Assembly (NCBI RefSeq): GCF_907165205.1
Contig: NC_058192.1
Location: 36,608,001-36,672,000, forward strand
Reading direction: 5' to 3'
DNA from: Coccinella septempunctata
Lineage: Eukaryota > Arthropoda > Insecta > Coleoptera > Coccinellidae
DNA: 64,000 bases
Shown: positions 34,042-44,860 of the stretch, in pieces
Layout: each line of letters opens with the position of its first letter
Position numbering within the stretch: position 1 is the first letter of the stretch
Program-made: the position numbers and the translations under genes
The notes under the pieces: model-generated
The model's input: only the letters and a program-made list of their open reading frames with translations
Database searches by the model: none
What the model was told of the DNA's origin: nothing

Positions 34042-35583
34042 CGTCATTTACCCATACTGAAGATTCTTCTCTCTGCTCGGAAGAAGAACGGAAAATTGTC
34101 TTGACAACATCGGTTCAGAAATCCTCGACTAACGACCTAATATCACAGTTTTCATCTCTTTCGAAAATTCAAAGGATTTTAGCATACATGCTGAGGTTCT
34201 GCTTCAATGCTCGAAATTCTTCATCACCTTGCCAAGGCATGTTAACTATTTCGGAGTTAACACATGCCTTACTATTTCTTATTAAGCAAGTTCAGGTGGA
34301 AATCTTTAGTGTGGAAATCGATCATCTTCGAAAAGGTGAACTTTTGTCAAAACCTTTCAGGAAACTGAATCCTTTCCTTGACTCGGATGATATTCTCAGG
34401 GTGGGCAGTCGAATTACTCTTTCAGGGCTCTCCTTTGAGAGCAAATACCCTGCTTTACTTCCTTGCCAACATCCTTTGACGGATCTTATAATTCGCCATT
34501 TCCACTTAAAACATTTGCAGCCAGGTCATCAAGCATTGCAATATCTTATTTGTCAGCAATTTTGGATACTTTCATCGAGACGAGCTATACATCGCGTGCT
34601 CTCAAAATGTAATACTTGCTTCCGTTCAAATCCTAAACCCGTTCAACCGTTTATGGGAGACTTGCCTTCTAGCCGTTTAAACCAGGTAAAGCCATTTCAA
34701 TGTGTTGGTGTTGATTTTGGTGGTCCTTTCCTTATCACTATGTCAAGATCACGAGGTACTAAATATACTAAAGCATACGTCTGCCTTTTCATTTGTTTCG
34801 CTGTTGAGGCAATACACCTAGAATTGGTTTCTGACCTTTCCTCCGAAGCTTTTCTGGCTCCTGGCAGCTTTACGACTCTTTATAGCCCGCAGAGGGAGGT
34901 GTAATTGGATCTTTAGTGACGGTGGTACAAATTTTCGTGGAGCCTACGGCCTTTTACGTACTTTGTTCCGCAATGCTACCGAATCTGAGCATATTGATTG
35001 GAGCTTCAACCCTCCATCCGCATCTCACTTTGGCGGTCTCTGGGAAGCCGGAATAAAATCAGTTAAAAAGCAATTAATGAGAGTAATAGGTGAACAGAAA
35101 CTGACTTACGAGGAACTGTATACGGTTGTGACGCAAATCGAAGCGGTTCTGAATTCGCGACCACTTTGCCCGTTGAGCAGTGATCCAAATGACCTATCCG
35201 CCTTGACGCCAGGTCATTTTTTGACTCTTGAACCCTTAACATAGCTACCAGATGATGATATGTCTCATCTGCAAATCAATAGGCTATCTAGATGGCAATT
35301 GCTCTCGCGACTTCATGCAGATTTTTGGAAACGTTGGCACAAAGAGTATCTACATACGTTACAACAACGAAAAAAATGGGATAAACATCCGAATTCTACC
35401 CTAAAACCGGGTATGCTTGTCCTCATTAATGATGGACCTATTTCTCCCTTGCGCCGGCAGTTGGCACGAATTGAGAAACTACATCTAGGTTTAGATGGAA
35501 TAGCTCCTGTAGCTACCGTTCGTACTAGCCAAAGTGTGATGCAACGTCCTATAGTAAAGTTGTGTCCATTACCTCAGCAATAA
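34042..35583 (+). pseudogene. BEL-A integrase and C-terminal pol
   Basis: This is the resumed BEL-A frame. It carries the zinc-binding region (HFHLKHLQPGHQAL, CNTCFRSNP), the first catalytic block (VGVDFGGPF) and, after a frameshift near 34860, the second (FSDGGTNFRG) and the third (GGLWEAGIKSVKK). A TAG at 35242-35244 cuts the frame before the C-terminal domain (LSRWQLLSRL, VLINDG), which ends at 35583. Closely similar to BEL-B throughout. Confidence 0.92.
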
Positions 35584-35636
35584 TTATTGCTGAATTTTAA
35601 TTTTTTATTTTCTTCTCTTTAAAATATGTATATTTT

Positions 35637-36034
35637 AGGTGGGCGGTTATGTTGATGCAACACTCTTATTGAATTGAATTTCTCAATTCAATATATATAT
35701 ATTTTTCTTTTGTTTCGAAACGATCATTGAATCAACGCGTCAGTTTCTATAATTAATTCTCCTTTTTTTCTTTCATTCATTTGTTTATGTTTCAATTCAT
35801 TATCGGCAAATACGCTGGAAAATCTCGGACTGCATATGGAGACATATGGGCGAGATTAATATAACTTCTCGATTGACGAAGGTCGGAACACAGTGCAAAT
35901 TACAATCTGAATTTCGTCGATTTTTCTAAATTCCGATTCCTTTTTCTTGAATAGTGCTTTCAAAGATAGTGCTCTCAAAAAGACTTCGAAAGATAGCAGG
36001 AAGTGCCAGCTCCCAATTTCTGGTGTTCATCCCA
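35637..36034 (+). repeat. BEL-A polypurine tract and probable 3' LTR
   Basis: TAGGTGGGCGGTTA at 35637-35649 is a reasonable PPT, directly followed by TGTTGATGCAACA, a BEL-like LTR start, at 35650. The LTR end is not certain, since its partner lies outside the window. CCCAACA at 36028-36034 would give a 385-bp LTR with matching TGTTG/CAACA termini, and the gypsy-2 gag frame starts beyond it. Confidence 0.6.
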
Positions 36035-36899
36035 ACAAGGTAGGTCGAGTGCTTCCAGCGTATCTCTATAGTTTCTATTCTCATTTTCTCTCATATTCTC
36101 TGAGCTATCGTAACAGATTATATTTACATGTGTAGCTTTGCAAACAGAAGCAACATGATCTCTTTTCTTACATGAATCACACAAAAGGTTTTTTGCTTTA
36201 CAGTGGTTGGCCCAATGATTTTTGGAAACACACCTGAAGCTGCTTTTTTGTAGAGCCTGTAGTTTTACATTGAGGTGAAGCTGGAGACTGGGTGGATTAC
36301 TTCTAAATTGGATATTTTCTGGTTGGGTGAACTGCTTTAACAAAAGATTTGTTTGGTCAATGTAGAAGTTCCGCATCCCGTATTGAGGTTTCCATTGTGT
36401 TGGCAATTTCAACGGCCTTGCAGAGAATGAGGTCCCTGATTTCCAACATATGACTTTGTATTCTAGTATTCCTTAGATCACACACAAATTGATTTTTAAC
36501 CGCCTTATTCAAATATTGTCCAAAGTTGCAATTTACGGATATTTTCTTCAACTGAAGTTCATATTCCTTAACAGATTCTCCCTCTAATTGGTACCTCTTA
36601 TGGAATTTATATATCTCCGAAATCTCCAATTGTGTGGACTCAAACATTTGTTCAAGGGCATCATTTAATTCTGACAATGTACGAGCTTCTGGATCCAATG
36701 GAGTAAAATGATCGCACAGTTTGTCATAGACTTCAGCTCCAACATAATGTTGAACATACTGCTTGTTTGCTGTATCATCTTTGATATCAAAAATATTGAA
36801 TGCAGTTGTAAGTCTTTGATACCAACGACTATATTTCTGGCAATTTGGGTTAAAAAATTCTATATTGCATGAAGTTTGGATAGCCATTTTTCCAATCAA
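36035..36899 (-). pseudogene. Gypsy-2 gag fragment
   Basis: The frame from 36899 (MIGKMAIQTSC) encodes a capsid-like region (SRWYQRLTTAF, YVQHYVGAEVYDKL). A frameshift lies near 36370. A second frame carries two CCHC knuckles (CVSKNHWANHC and CDSCKKRDHVASVC). It is the Ty3/gypsy type of the K02A2.6-like group. It ends at about 36035 against the BEL-A LTR, so pol is missing. Confidence 0.82.
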
Positions 36900-36944
36900 A
36901 AGTAACCTACCCGCACGTGATCTTGCCTAGCCTAGGATTTTCTC

Positions 36945-37150
36945 AATCTTCAAAAATCCTCGTCGCCAAATGTTGATCCAACAGCACACAATGTAGTATT
37001 GTATGAAATTAGCTGTTTTTACCTCATATTCTTGTCTTTTTGTAGAATTTGGGTATAATAATGGATACTATCTTCCACTCTCTTTATTCCCACATTCTCG
37101 AATACAGAATACACAGGTTGTCTTAGATACACATCCATTTCGAGGTTCAG
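36945..37150 (-). repeat. Gypsy-2 primer-binding site and 5' LTR (approximate)
   Basis: Just upstream of the gag the minus strand reads TTTGGCGACGAGGATTTTTG (about 36967-36948). TGGCGACGAGG is the same 11-mer as the gypsy-1 PBS. The adjacent sequence from 36971 starts TGTTGATCC on the plus strand, fitting an LTR edge. The outer LTR end is not resolved; I place it at about 37150, where coding-like sequence of LINE-J begins. Confidence 0.6.
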
Positions 37151-37751
37151 TGTAGCAACCATAGAAAAAGTAACTTTTTCTTACCACAAACATAACAAAG
37201 ATGTCAATTATGAGTGACAGTTTCTTGGATGTATTGTATCGGGGAGGTGCTATTCGATGACGAGGATCTGTTCCTTCCAGTTCGGCAAAGTATCTCCTCA
37301 TGTCAGAGTCAACTTGTCGGTGGAGCTCTTCCCTATCGTCCTGGTGTTCAGGCTCACTTGCGTTGCAAGATGGACTTTCAGTATCAATTTCTTCTGACTG
37401 TTGTTGCCCAGGCATGTGAATTTCATCTGAGGTGTTGGTGTTATTCTCTTTTTCTAGCGGACGCTGAAGTTCTTGTTTAATTGCGTCGATTCGGGCCATT
37501 GGTATTAGTTCATTTCTCAAAATTACGCGATACTAGTCTGCCACTCGTTTTTCAGTGACATTGAGATTTGGGTAGGCGTTGCAGAATTCCTCATGGAGCC
37601 TCTCTTATAGTTGTTCGAGTTCTGCCCTAGTCCCGTGATGGAGTTATATATGCGCACAATAGTTTCATTCATGGACGTTGTCTACTTCATGCGATTTCTA
37701 ACTAACCCCGATTAGGTGAGCACTGGCTGAATATCCTGCGCAGCACCTTCA
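37151..37751 (-). pseudogene. LINE-J: unrecognised TE ORF fragment, downstream part
   Basis: On the minus strand a frame runs through NAYPNLNVTEKRVAD, one TAG near 37535, LRNELIPMARIDAIKQEL, an acidic Ser/Glu-rich stretch and FAELEGTDPRHR with SKKLSLIIDI. I recall similar blocks in N-terminal regions of some insect non-LTR (R4/Dong-like) proteins, but I am not sure. The frame is lost in both directions. LINE-I separates it from the piece at 41384-41553. Confidence 0.4.
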
Positions 37752-38175
37752 GCAGTTCGAGTCAGCAGTTCACCTCGAGATGTTGAAGCGAGTAGACGTG
37801 TTGAATGATACCAGTGCGATACGTCATCTCTCAAAGAGAAAGTGGAAGAGAAAGTTTACACTAGCGAAGCTACGGAATTTTTGATTCCGTCTGTGAAGTT
37901 TGTGTAGGTTGTATACGTGTGTGTGTTATCGAAATTTTAATTCGTTAAAATTTTCGAAGTTGGTGTTCTTCTTCAGAGTCTAGATCGGCCAGATCGTTGT
38001 TTCTGCAGAAAGCATCAGGTGAGCTTATTTTTCGTATCATTTCCCTGATTTTTCTCATAGCGTAGAAAACTTTTGGCTTTATACCATAGTTATATTAGAC
38101 TATTTCAGCGAATATTCCTGAATATTTTATTATTTCCAAATCCTTTGATATTTTGAGATTTTTGAGTATAAAACC

Positions 38176-39054
38176 ATGTCGGAAACCTCAGATGATGAGG
38201 GTTCCTACATGGAAGCGAACGATGCTAAAGAATTCAGCGACGGCGAACACGAAGAGCTTGTAAAGCTCAAAGAAGAAAATGGGCAGTTGAAAGCTCAAAT
38301 AGTCAAACTGACTGAAACTGTGTCACAGTTGGTCGATGAGATGCGCCTCTTGAGGGAGGAAATGACCCGCAATAATATGCCGAAATCTCTCACTTACGCC
38401 GCAATCACAAAACCAGTAGCGGATTCCAAAAATAATTCCCTTAAAGGAATTGTTTCACAACCCGAAACAAGGAAAAATGATTCAACGCAGGTTGCGAAGG
38501 CAACAAACGCGCCCCCAACTAAAGGCGAACGAAAAGAAAGCTCCTCTTCTGATGAGGAGACTGTCAAGAAGGCAACGGGAGTGCCTAAAAGAGATAAAAT
38601 TCCACCCATCACGATGATGGGCACCTCAGATTGGGTAGAGATATCTAAAGCTCTCTACACAAAAAAGATAAACTACAACCGCGCAACTGTAGTTAAAGAC
38701 GGTATAAAAATCATCGCGTCAACCGTAGATGATTTTAGAAAAATCACAAAATTCTTTGAGCAGCATGGTAAAGAATTTTTTACCTACCAAATGGAGGAGG
38801 AGAAGAAGATCCGAAAATCTCCATCGGAGATTTCAACTGTAAATCCCCATTATGGAACAGCAGAGCAGATAATAGAAATGGCAAAAAACTCAAGGATTTC
38901 GCCGAAAAACAAAATGCCATAGTGATTGGACCAGAGTTACCGACATATCTTGCTTTTGGTATAGGAATACCAGATGTAATAGATATCGCAATATTGAAAA
39001 ATATAACTCAAGAATTCTCTATTGAAACTTTGGAAGATGGAACCACAATCCCGT
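38176..39054 (+). pseudogene. LINE-I ORF1 joined by deletion to the ORF2 endonuclease
   Basis: ORF1 starts at ATG 38176 (MSETSDDEGS), with an acidic N-terminus, a coiled coil near residues 28-65 and a conserved RNA-binding-like region (YNRATVVKDGIKI). Near 38815 the sequence jumps directly into the ORF2 endonuclease. In the next frame it reads GDFNCKSPLWNSR at about 38827 and then the C-terminal endonuclease to 39054 (PDVIDIAIL). The endonuclease N-terminus with its catalytic Glu is gone, so the element cannot nick DNA. Confidence 0.85.
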
Positions 39055-41104
39055 CGAATTGACAATTGGAGAAGAACAAAGAGAAAAACTGATGGAAATA
39101 AGAGAATATACCAATTGGGCTAAATACAGCCATTTAATACAATCGGAAATAACAGAAATTTCAACAATAAGCACTCCAGAGGATCTGGAATGTGCGGTTG
39201 ATAAACTGGAAGAGATTATATTGAAAGCTTACGAAAAAAGCACGAGAAGAGTGAAGAGACCAGCACCTAGTCATCCGCATGGCGATACGCCCTAAGAAGT
39301 AGAAGATCTTATACGAGAAAATCGAAGACTCAGAAGAATATATCGGATGAATAAAAATGATCTGAATAGAAGGAACCTCAACCGCCATAGCCAAGTTCTG
39401 AAAAATGCCCTGAAAGATCTAAGAACAAGCAGATGGAACAAAAGGGTTCAAGAACTGAATACAATCGATCATTCTGCAAGGAGAATGCAAAAAAGCCTAC
39501 GAGGAGAAAATACTAAAATTCCACCCCTACACGGACAAAGGGGAATGGCGTATACTAATACTGATAAGGCAAATGCATTGGCGGACTCGATCGAAAAAGA
39601 ATCGAGAATAAATTACAGGATAGACGACGATAATGAAGATTTGGAAGAACTGGTTGAAGAAAATGATGAAGAAATGGATGAATTACCAGCGACTGCTGCA
39701 ATAGACAAGCCAACATTGCCAAATGAAATCAGGGAAATAATTAGAAGTTTGAAGAAGAGGAAAGCTCCCGGAAGCGATAAAATAACGAATGTTATGTTAA
39801 AGAAATTACCTAGAAAAGGTATAGCCGCTCTAACAAATATCGCGAATGGAATCATGAGGACAGAACACTACACAGAAAAATGAAAACAGCGGAGGTCATA
39901 GTATTCAATAAACCATTCAAAGAGAAGAAGTTCTCACAAAACTACAGACCGATAAGTCTATTGTCGGCGTTAGGAAAAGTAGTAGAAAGGATTATCGCCA
40001 CGAGGCTAAATGAGGAAACCGAAAATCTGAAACTGATACCGCCAGAACAGTTCGGATTCAGAAGAGAACATTCAACAGAGCAACAATTATTAAGGCTAAC
40101 AGAGTACATTACAGAGGGATTCCAAAATAAACAAGCTTGTCTTACTAGACGTCGCCAGAGCTTTCGACAGAGTATGGCCTGAAGGATTAATATATAAGAT
40201 GAGAAGTGCTGGATATTCGATCAAAATATGCAAGTTGATCCGGAATTATCTCAAAAATAGATTTTACGTGAAAGTGGAAGGAGAATGCTCCACAACAAGA
40301 GATTTAGAGGCTGGAGTACCCCAAGGGTCAGTGCTTGGGCCACTTCTGTACAACATATACATTCACGATATTCCGAAGAATCCAAGAACCATGCTAACGT
40401 TATATGCTGACGACACAGGCATTGCAACTCGACACCAAAACCCAGAAGTAATAAAACGAGTTCTACAAGAAACGATTGACGAAGCAAATGACTGGTGCAT
40501 AAAGTGGAAAATCAAGCTCAATGGACAAAAGAGCCAAGCAATATTATTACAGAAGAGAAGACTGCGACCCACAACGAATCTAGAAGTTGACGGCGAAGAA
40601 ATCGACTGGAAAAATGAAGCCAAATATTTAGGAATAACGCTTGACAAAGGACTTACTTGGAAAAGTCATATCCAACAAGCAATCGACAAAACAAAAGCAG
40701 CGATGAATAGACTCTACCCTTTAATAGGAAGAAGAAGCCACATGTCGAAAGAGACAAAATTGAAGATAATCAAAGCCGTTGCTAGGTCTCAACTGACTTA
40801 TGGATCAGTTGCCTGGGGCTTCGCGGCAAAGAGCCACATCAAAAGAATTCAGGCCACTGAAAACAAGCTGCTACGATGTGCAATAGATGCACCTTGGTTT
40901 GTCAGGAATAGACAGATTTATAGGGACCTAAAATGGGAAACCATAACGGAATTCATGAACAGAAAAGCAGAGAAATTATTCGAAACAGCGAAAAACCATC
41001 CGAATCAAGAACTCGGGAGACTAGTGGACTACGACCCAGAGGAATACAAGAGGAGAATGCGAATTTACCGAAGGAGACCAAGAGATCAATTAAAAAGAGA
41101 TTAA
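39055..41104 (+). pseudogene. LINE-I ORF2 RT, frameshifted
   Basis: The linker starts in a shifted frame at 39059. RT motifs: KRKAPGSDKITN, QNYRPISLLSALGKVVERI, EQFGFRREHSTEQQ, VARAFDRVW (after a frameshift near 40140), AGVPQGSVLGPLLYNIY, the catalytic TLYADDTGIAT (40400-40432), and a C-terminal region with YGSVAWG. Stops at 39293-39295 and 39881-39883 add breaks. This is clearly a Jockey-clade RT. Confidence 0.9.
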
Positions 41105-41383
41105 AATAACAACAGAAACTTATTGAAAAATTCAATAAAGTGTTAATCCAATATAGGATAAACACATAAATCCCAGCACGATAGTGTGCGAGAAGAAAAC
41201 CGACTAAGAGATGAACGGTTTATAGGCAAATGCCCGGAACCAAAATTCAAGAAGCAGTTAAGGGTTTTTAGTGGGTCTAGAGCTCAGAAGAGTGAGAAAC
41301 CCCACACTTGTTCCCCTCAGGAGAGGGTGGTTCGTCTGATTTGCAGATTTTCCCCCTGCTACACAAAAAAAGCAGTTCGAGTC

Positions 41384-41553
41384 GGCAATTGAATTGGACT
41401 CGTTGGTTGCTGTTGTTGCTTTGGAGCTGTAGCTTCATTTGCAGCAGGAGCCCGCTTCCCCAACATCCTGCCACCGACGTCCCGCATGCTGTCATGTCCA
41501 GCGCCGGCTCCAGACATGCCCTGACGATCCCCAGGCAGCGACTTGTTTCGGAA
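41384..41553 (-). pseudogene. LINE-J: upstream ORF fragment
   Basis: The minus-strand frame (FRNKSLPGDRQGMSG... KQQQQPTSPIQLPTR) reads into 37751 (TAEGAAQDIQPVL) when LINE-I is removed, and stops soon after. It contains a Gln run and is Ala/Gly-rich. It ends exactly where the left arm of the large inverted repeat begins. Function not recognised. Confidence 0.4.
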
Positions 41554-44206
41554 GCTTCTCGTTATCACCATTTCCATGAGTTTGTGCTCCCCTTTCTCGG
41601 TTTGGGTGAGGGGTAGAGAAATGGGAGCAGAAAGAGCACACCTTCAAAGGATGTGAAAGAGAAAAGAAAAAGGAATGAGACTGCGGGCAGCAGGCGTGGC
41701 TGGCTGCACCGTCTACGTCGTTACGATGGATAGCCGGTAGGACATTTACTAGATAGCTGCAAGGCAGGCCAGACATTATTATCATTATTACAACGAGATA
41801 ATGAGTTATTGTTATCGAAGTGTTACTACTCTGCAGCAGAATTTAACCATGATTGTCCTGTAATGGTTAATGTAAGTTGAAATCTCAGGCTTATTGTATT
41901 TTGACCTGTCCCATACACTATGTGTCTTGAGGGATCAATAAATATGACCAGAAGAAAATTCACCTATCCCAGATATCTCAGATATTAAAAGGATTAAGCT
42001 CTGTTGGAGCCCTTTCCAGGTTTTCGGGCTCGTGGATGATTTCTATAGTTTCTAGAATTTAAATTATACGATTTCAACAAAATTATAATTTCGTACATAC
42101 GGTTCTCGTGAAAACTCATATTTTTGCCCTGCTTAATCGTATGACGTATGAATTCATTTCTCATTCCTCAATTCTCTGCGCATTTTTGATATACCTATTG
42201 AATTGATGTGGACTATGGCCTATACTTGATGAAAATTCATAACTTAACTAAAAATTATATTATATTATTAACAAAAAAATGAGTTTTCAAACTACGAGAC
42301 GAGTTTCGCTATCGCGATATTCATGTGGGTGAACGTAAAGGATTTTCGAAATTCGATCTTGCCGTCCGCACATAATATGTGCAGGGCTGCATTTAGTTTC
42401 GCTGAAAGTATTTTAATCTGATCCGCACCATTCATCCAATGCAGTTGCATGTGCGTTTATTTTTATGGAGAAGGTGTTGGAAACAAATCTGAAATGCTGA
42501 TATTTGTATCGACTCGAATTCATAAAATTACCGGAATAATTCGAGTAGTTCGGAAGTTATCATCCCATTATCGTTGCATTTGGAGGCATATATCTTGGTG
42601 ACGTTCAAGAAAAAAAATTAAAGTATATATGTTCCCACTTCATGATATCTACGTATTATATTTATGACATTGTTCTTTATTTGCATTGTATCATTTTGAA
42701 ATCATGAACAGAGCATGACACCATATCCTTTTAACTACCGTCGAGGGCGCTGTAAAATGTAAACAAATATGCAGGATTGTGAGAAATGCTATTGATCCTG
42801 TCGTTTTGATATGTATTTATTAATATTTAGACGTTTTGTCAGTTGAATAGTGGATTACTGAAAGCCAAGTGCAGATATTGAACGGTTGATCAGTTATTTG
42901 TGTGTCATAGTGATTTTCCAGTGAAATGGTGAATTACTGAAAAGAAAGTGCTATGGATATCGAACTGTAGGTCAATAAATCATTTCTAGTATTTTCATAG
43001 CAATCCTATGAAACATAATATGCTATGTTTTTATTATATCCATCATATAAGAATTATATTTGAAAAAATAATGTCCTGTTTGGTGCAGATTTCGATATAA
43101 GATATTTCCTCACGTCTTGCAAGTACCTCATAGAAAAAAATTATATATCATATAATATTTCGAATTTTCTTCAGAAAGATATGCATAGTAGGTATCCTTC
43201 TCATTCTCACAACGCACAGCCATAATTCTTCTAAAAACTTTTTGACCTAAGCCAAAAGATTAGCGAACTGTTGATTAATCTTTTTATGGAATGCATGAAA
43301 ATGCAAAGACCAGAAAGACCTGTCCTAAGTTTTCTTGGAGAACAGTAAACATGAACCCAGAAAATTGCATGATGTAATTTATTCTTTCTAGTTCTACTAA
43401 CGTGTGTACTAATCTTTCAACATCAATTTTGTTATCTGAAATTTATGAAAATATATTGTTTTTGAACATGAGTTCATTCGTTCACATATCCCACCGAACT
43501 GATGTGAGACGTTTTTGAATTTTCTTCTCAACAATTATTGATAAAAACACACTATCTGAAAAATCAGAATTTGAGTTCAATATCATATCAATAATTTATA
43601 TTACTTTCCATAATTTTTCATCTTTTTGATGGAGCGTTCTCAATAACAAATGAAACATAATAAACATAACATATGAAGGTAATACATATAGATCTCCCAA
43701 GAAACAAACATTGGTATGATCCATGTTTGAACTTTTTATGCTCCTTTCAGAAAGGAGATATGTTTCTTGTTTGAGGCGGACATAGGAGCGTAGCTGCTAC
43801 ATTGAAAGCGCTTTGTATTTGTATCAACTCTTAGGCCCGGTACTTTCACCTTCGAATAAATTTTATTCAGTGTGAATAAGTATCTGTCAAATAATTTCTT
43901 ATCTGAAGGATATCTTATTTCGGTGCTTTCAGATGAAATCATTTGACGAATAACAATTCTATGAAAGTACGGTATACTACTTTTCACTGATTAATGTAAA
44001 ATAAGACACATACATATACGTATACATTGTTATAATTCCAACTAGAAAGGAAATATTTCGTGGAAATCACACAAATAATAACCATACATCAAGAATTTAA
44101 AAAATTCAACCAATAATGACGTACCGACATTCGATCTATGTCAAATAAACTCTTATAATTAAGTTTCAATGACAGATTCATTCGATGAATAACATTATCT
44201 GAAAGT
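41554..44206. repeat. Left arm of the ~8.3-kb inverted repeat
   Basis: This 2.65-kb arm is the reverse complement of about 47183-49832, with only scattered substitutions and small indels that I can see. For example, the sequence around CTTCTCGTTATCACC at the outer edge matches GATAACGAGAAG at 49821-49832. There is no recognisable coding sequence. The inner edge lies inside a Harbinger-like MITE copy. Two imperfect 50-bp copies (TTACTGAAA...AAGTGC) lie near 42855 and 42935. Confidence 0.9.
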
Positions 44207-44209
44207 GAA
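43834..44209. mobile_element. Truncated Harbinger-like MITE, left-arm copy
   Basis: It starts GGCCCGGTACTTTCACC after a TTA and matches the inverse of the copies at 46649-47101 and 47105-47549. It breaks at about 44209 after GAAAGTGAAAAA. It retains the CATTCGATGAATAA segment that the 47105 copy lacks, so it is not a simple duplicate of that copy. Confidence 0.75.
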
Positions 44210-44856
44210 AAAGAAATAGGAATATGTTAATTTTTTGGCACGCTGTATATCACAATCCATATATTCCTATTTGAAAAAAAAAGTACAGGGGTGTGGAGCG
44301 TGAAGGGTGAGAGATTTCAAATTCAAAAAAGCATAGGGAGACCAGCTTTCGAAATCCATGGATTCGTGGATTTCTCTTTATAATAATAAGTAAAAGAAAT
44401 ATGGTGTGATTGCAGGACTTTCCAATCACAAATTGTAAATTATTTCATTATTTTTCAATAAAAAAACGGCAAAACCGATTCTACTCTCAGCCAAATTACT
44501 GAATAGGTAATCAAATTACTCTTCATTTGATTTATTACAATGGATATATTCTCCTATACAAAAATAAAGTAGAGAGGTGCGGGGCGTAGGGGGTGAGAAA
44601 TATAATATTCAAAAAAGCATACGATAAATTGCCTTTGAAATTAAAAATCGAAGGGTTCCAGGATTTTCCTTAATAATTCTTCGTACAAGAATTAATGACA
44701 AGCTACGTGATTTTTTTGCCACGCTGTATGTGGACGTGACTCTTTCTCAGGCCCGAATAAAGCATAGTCCATTCAACAATGATTGACATCTGGGTGGCTA
44801 TGGAGAATACAATTTAAGTTGGTAATAGCCCGTAAGTTAAGATTTTGTTTTGGTTC
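44207..44856. repeat. Spacer with two diverged ~288-bp direct repeats
   Basis: AAGTACAGGGGTGTGGAGCG near 44281 and AAGTAGAGAGGTGCGGGGCG near 44567 begin similar stretches, and TTCAAAAAAGCATA recurs with the same offset. CACGCTGTAT occurs near 44240 and 44717. There is no ORF. It may be an old tandem satellite fragment. Confidence 0.6.
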
Positions 44857-44860
44857 TTAA

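Larger units (their letters stand above)
2..36034 (+). mobile_element. BEL-A: old BEL/Pao LTR retrotransposon, outermost shell of the nest
   Basis: Collinear gag, protease, RT, RNase H and integrase pieces of one BEL/Pao element lie on the plus strand at 2-510, 2850-4225, 11225-11981 and 34042-35583, followed by a PPT and a probable 3' LTR. The pieces are separated by a PLE, BEL-B and LINE-C. Reading across the BEL-B and LINE-C insertions restores the frame exactly. The 5' LTR lies left of the window. The element has stops at 350, 11536 and 35242, frameshifts near 3965 and 34860, and a deletion near 3357. It is therefore dead and older than everything inserted in it. Confidence 0.93.
37764..41371 (+). 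mobile_element. LINE-I: Jockey LINE with internal deletion
   Basis: The 12-bp duplication GCAGTTCGAGTC flanks it (37752-37763 and 41372-41383), and a short A-run (41364-41370) ends it. At 3.6 kb it is shorter than a full Jockey element, because a deletion joins ORF1 to the endonuclease. Removing it joins the two LINE-J pieces in one frame. The 5' UTR (37764-38175) has no obvious TATA box, as expected of internal Jockey promoters. Confidence 0.9.

Noticed and set aside
41308..41785. ORFs that recur at 49602-49868
   Set aside because: The repetition follows from the large inverted repeat; base composition and lack of motifs do not support coding.
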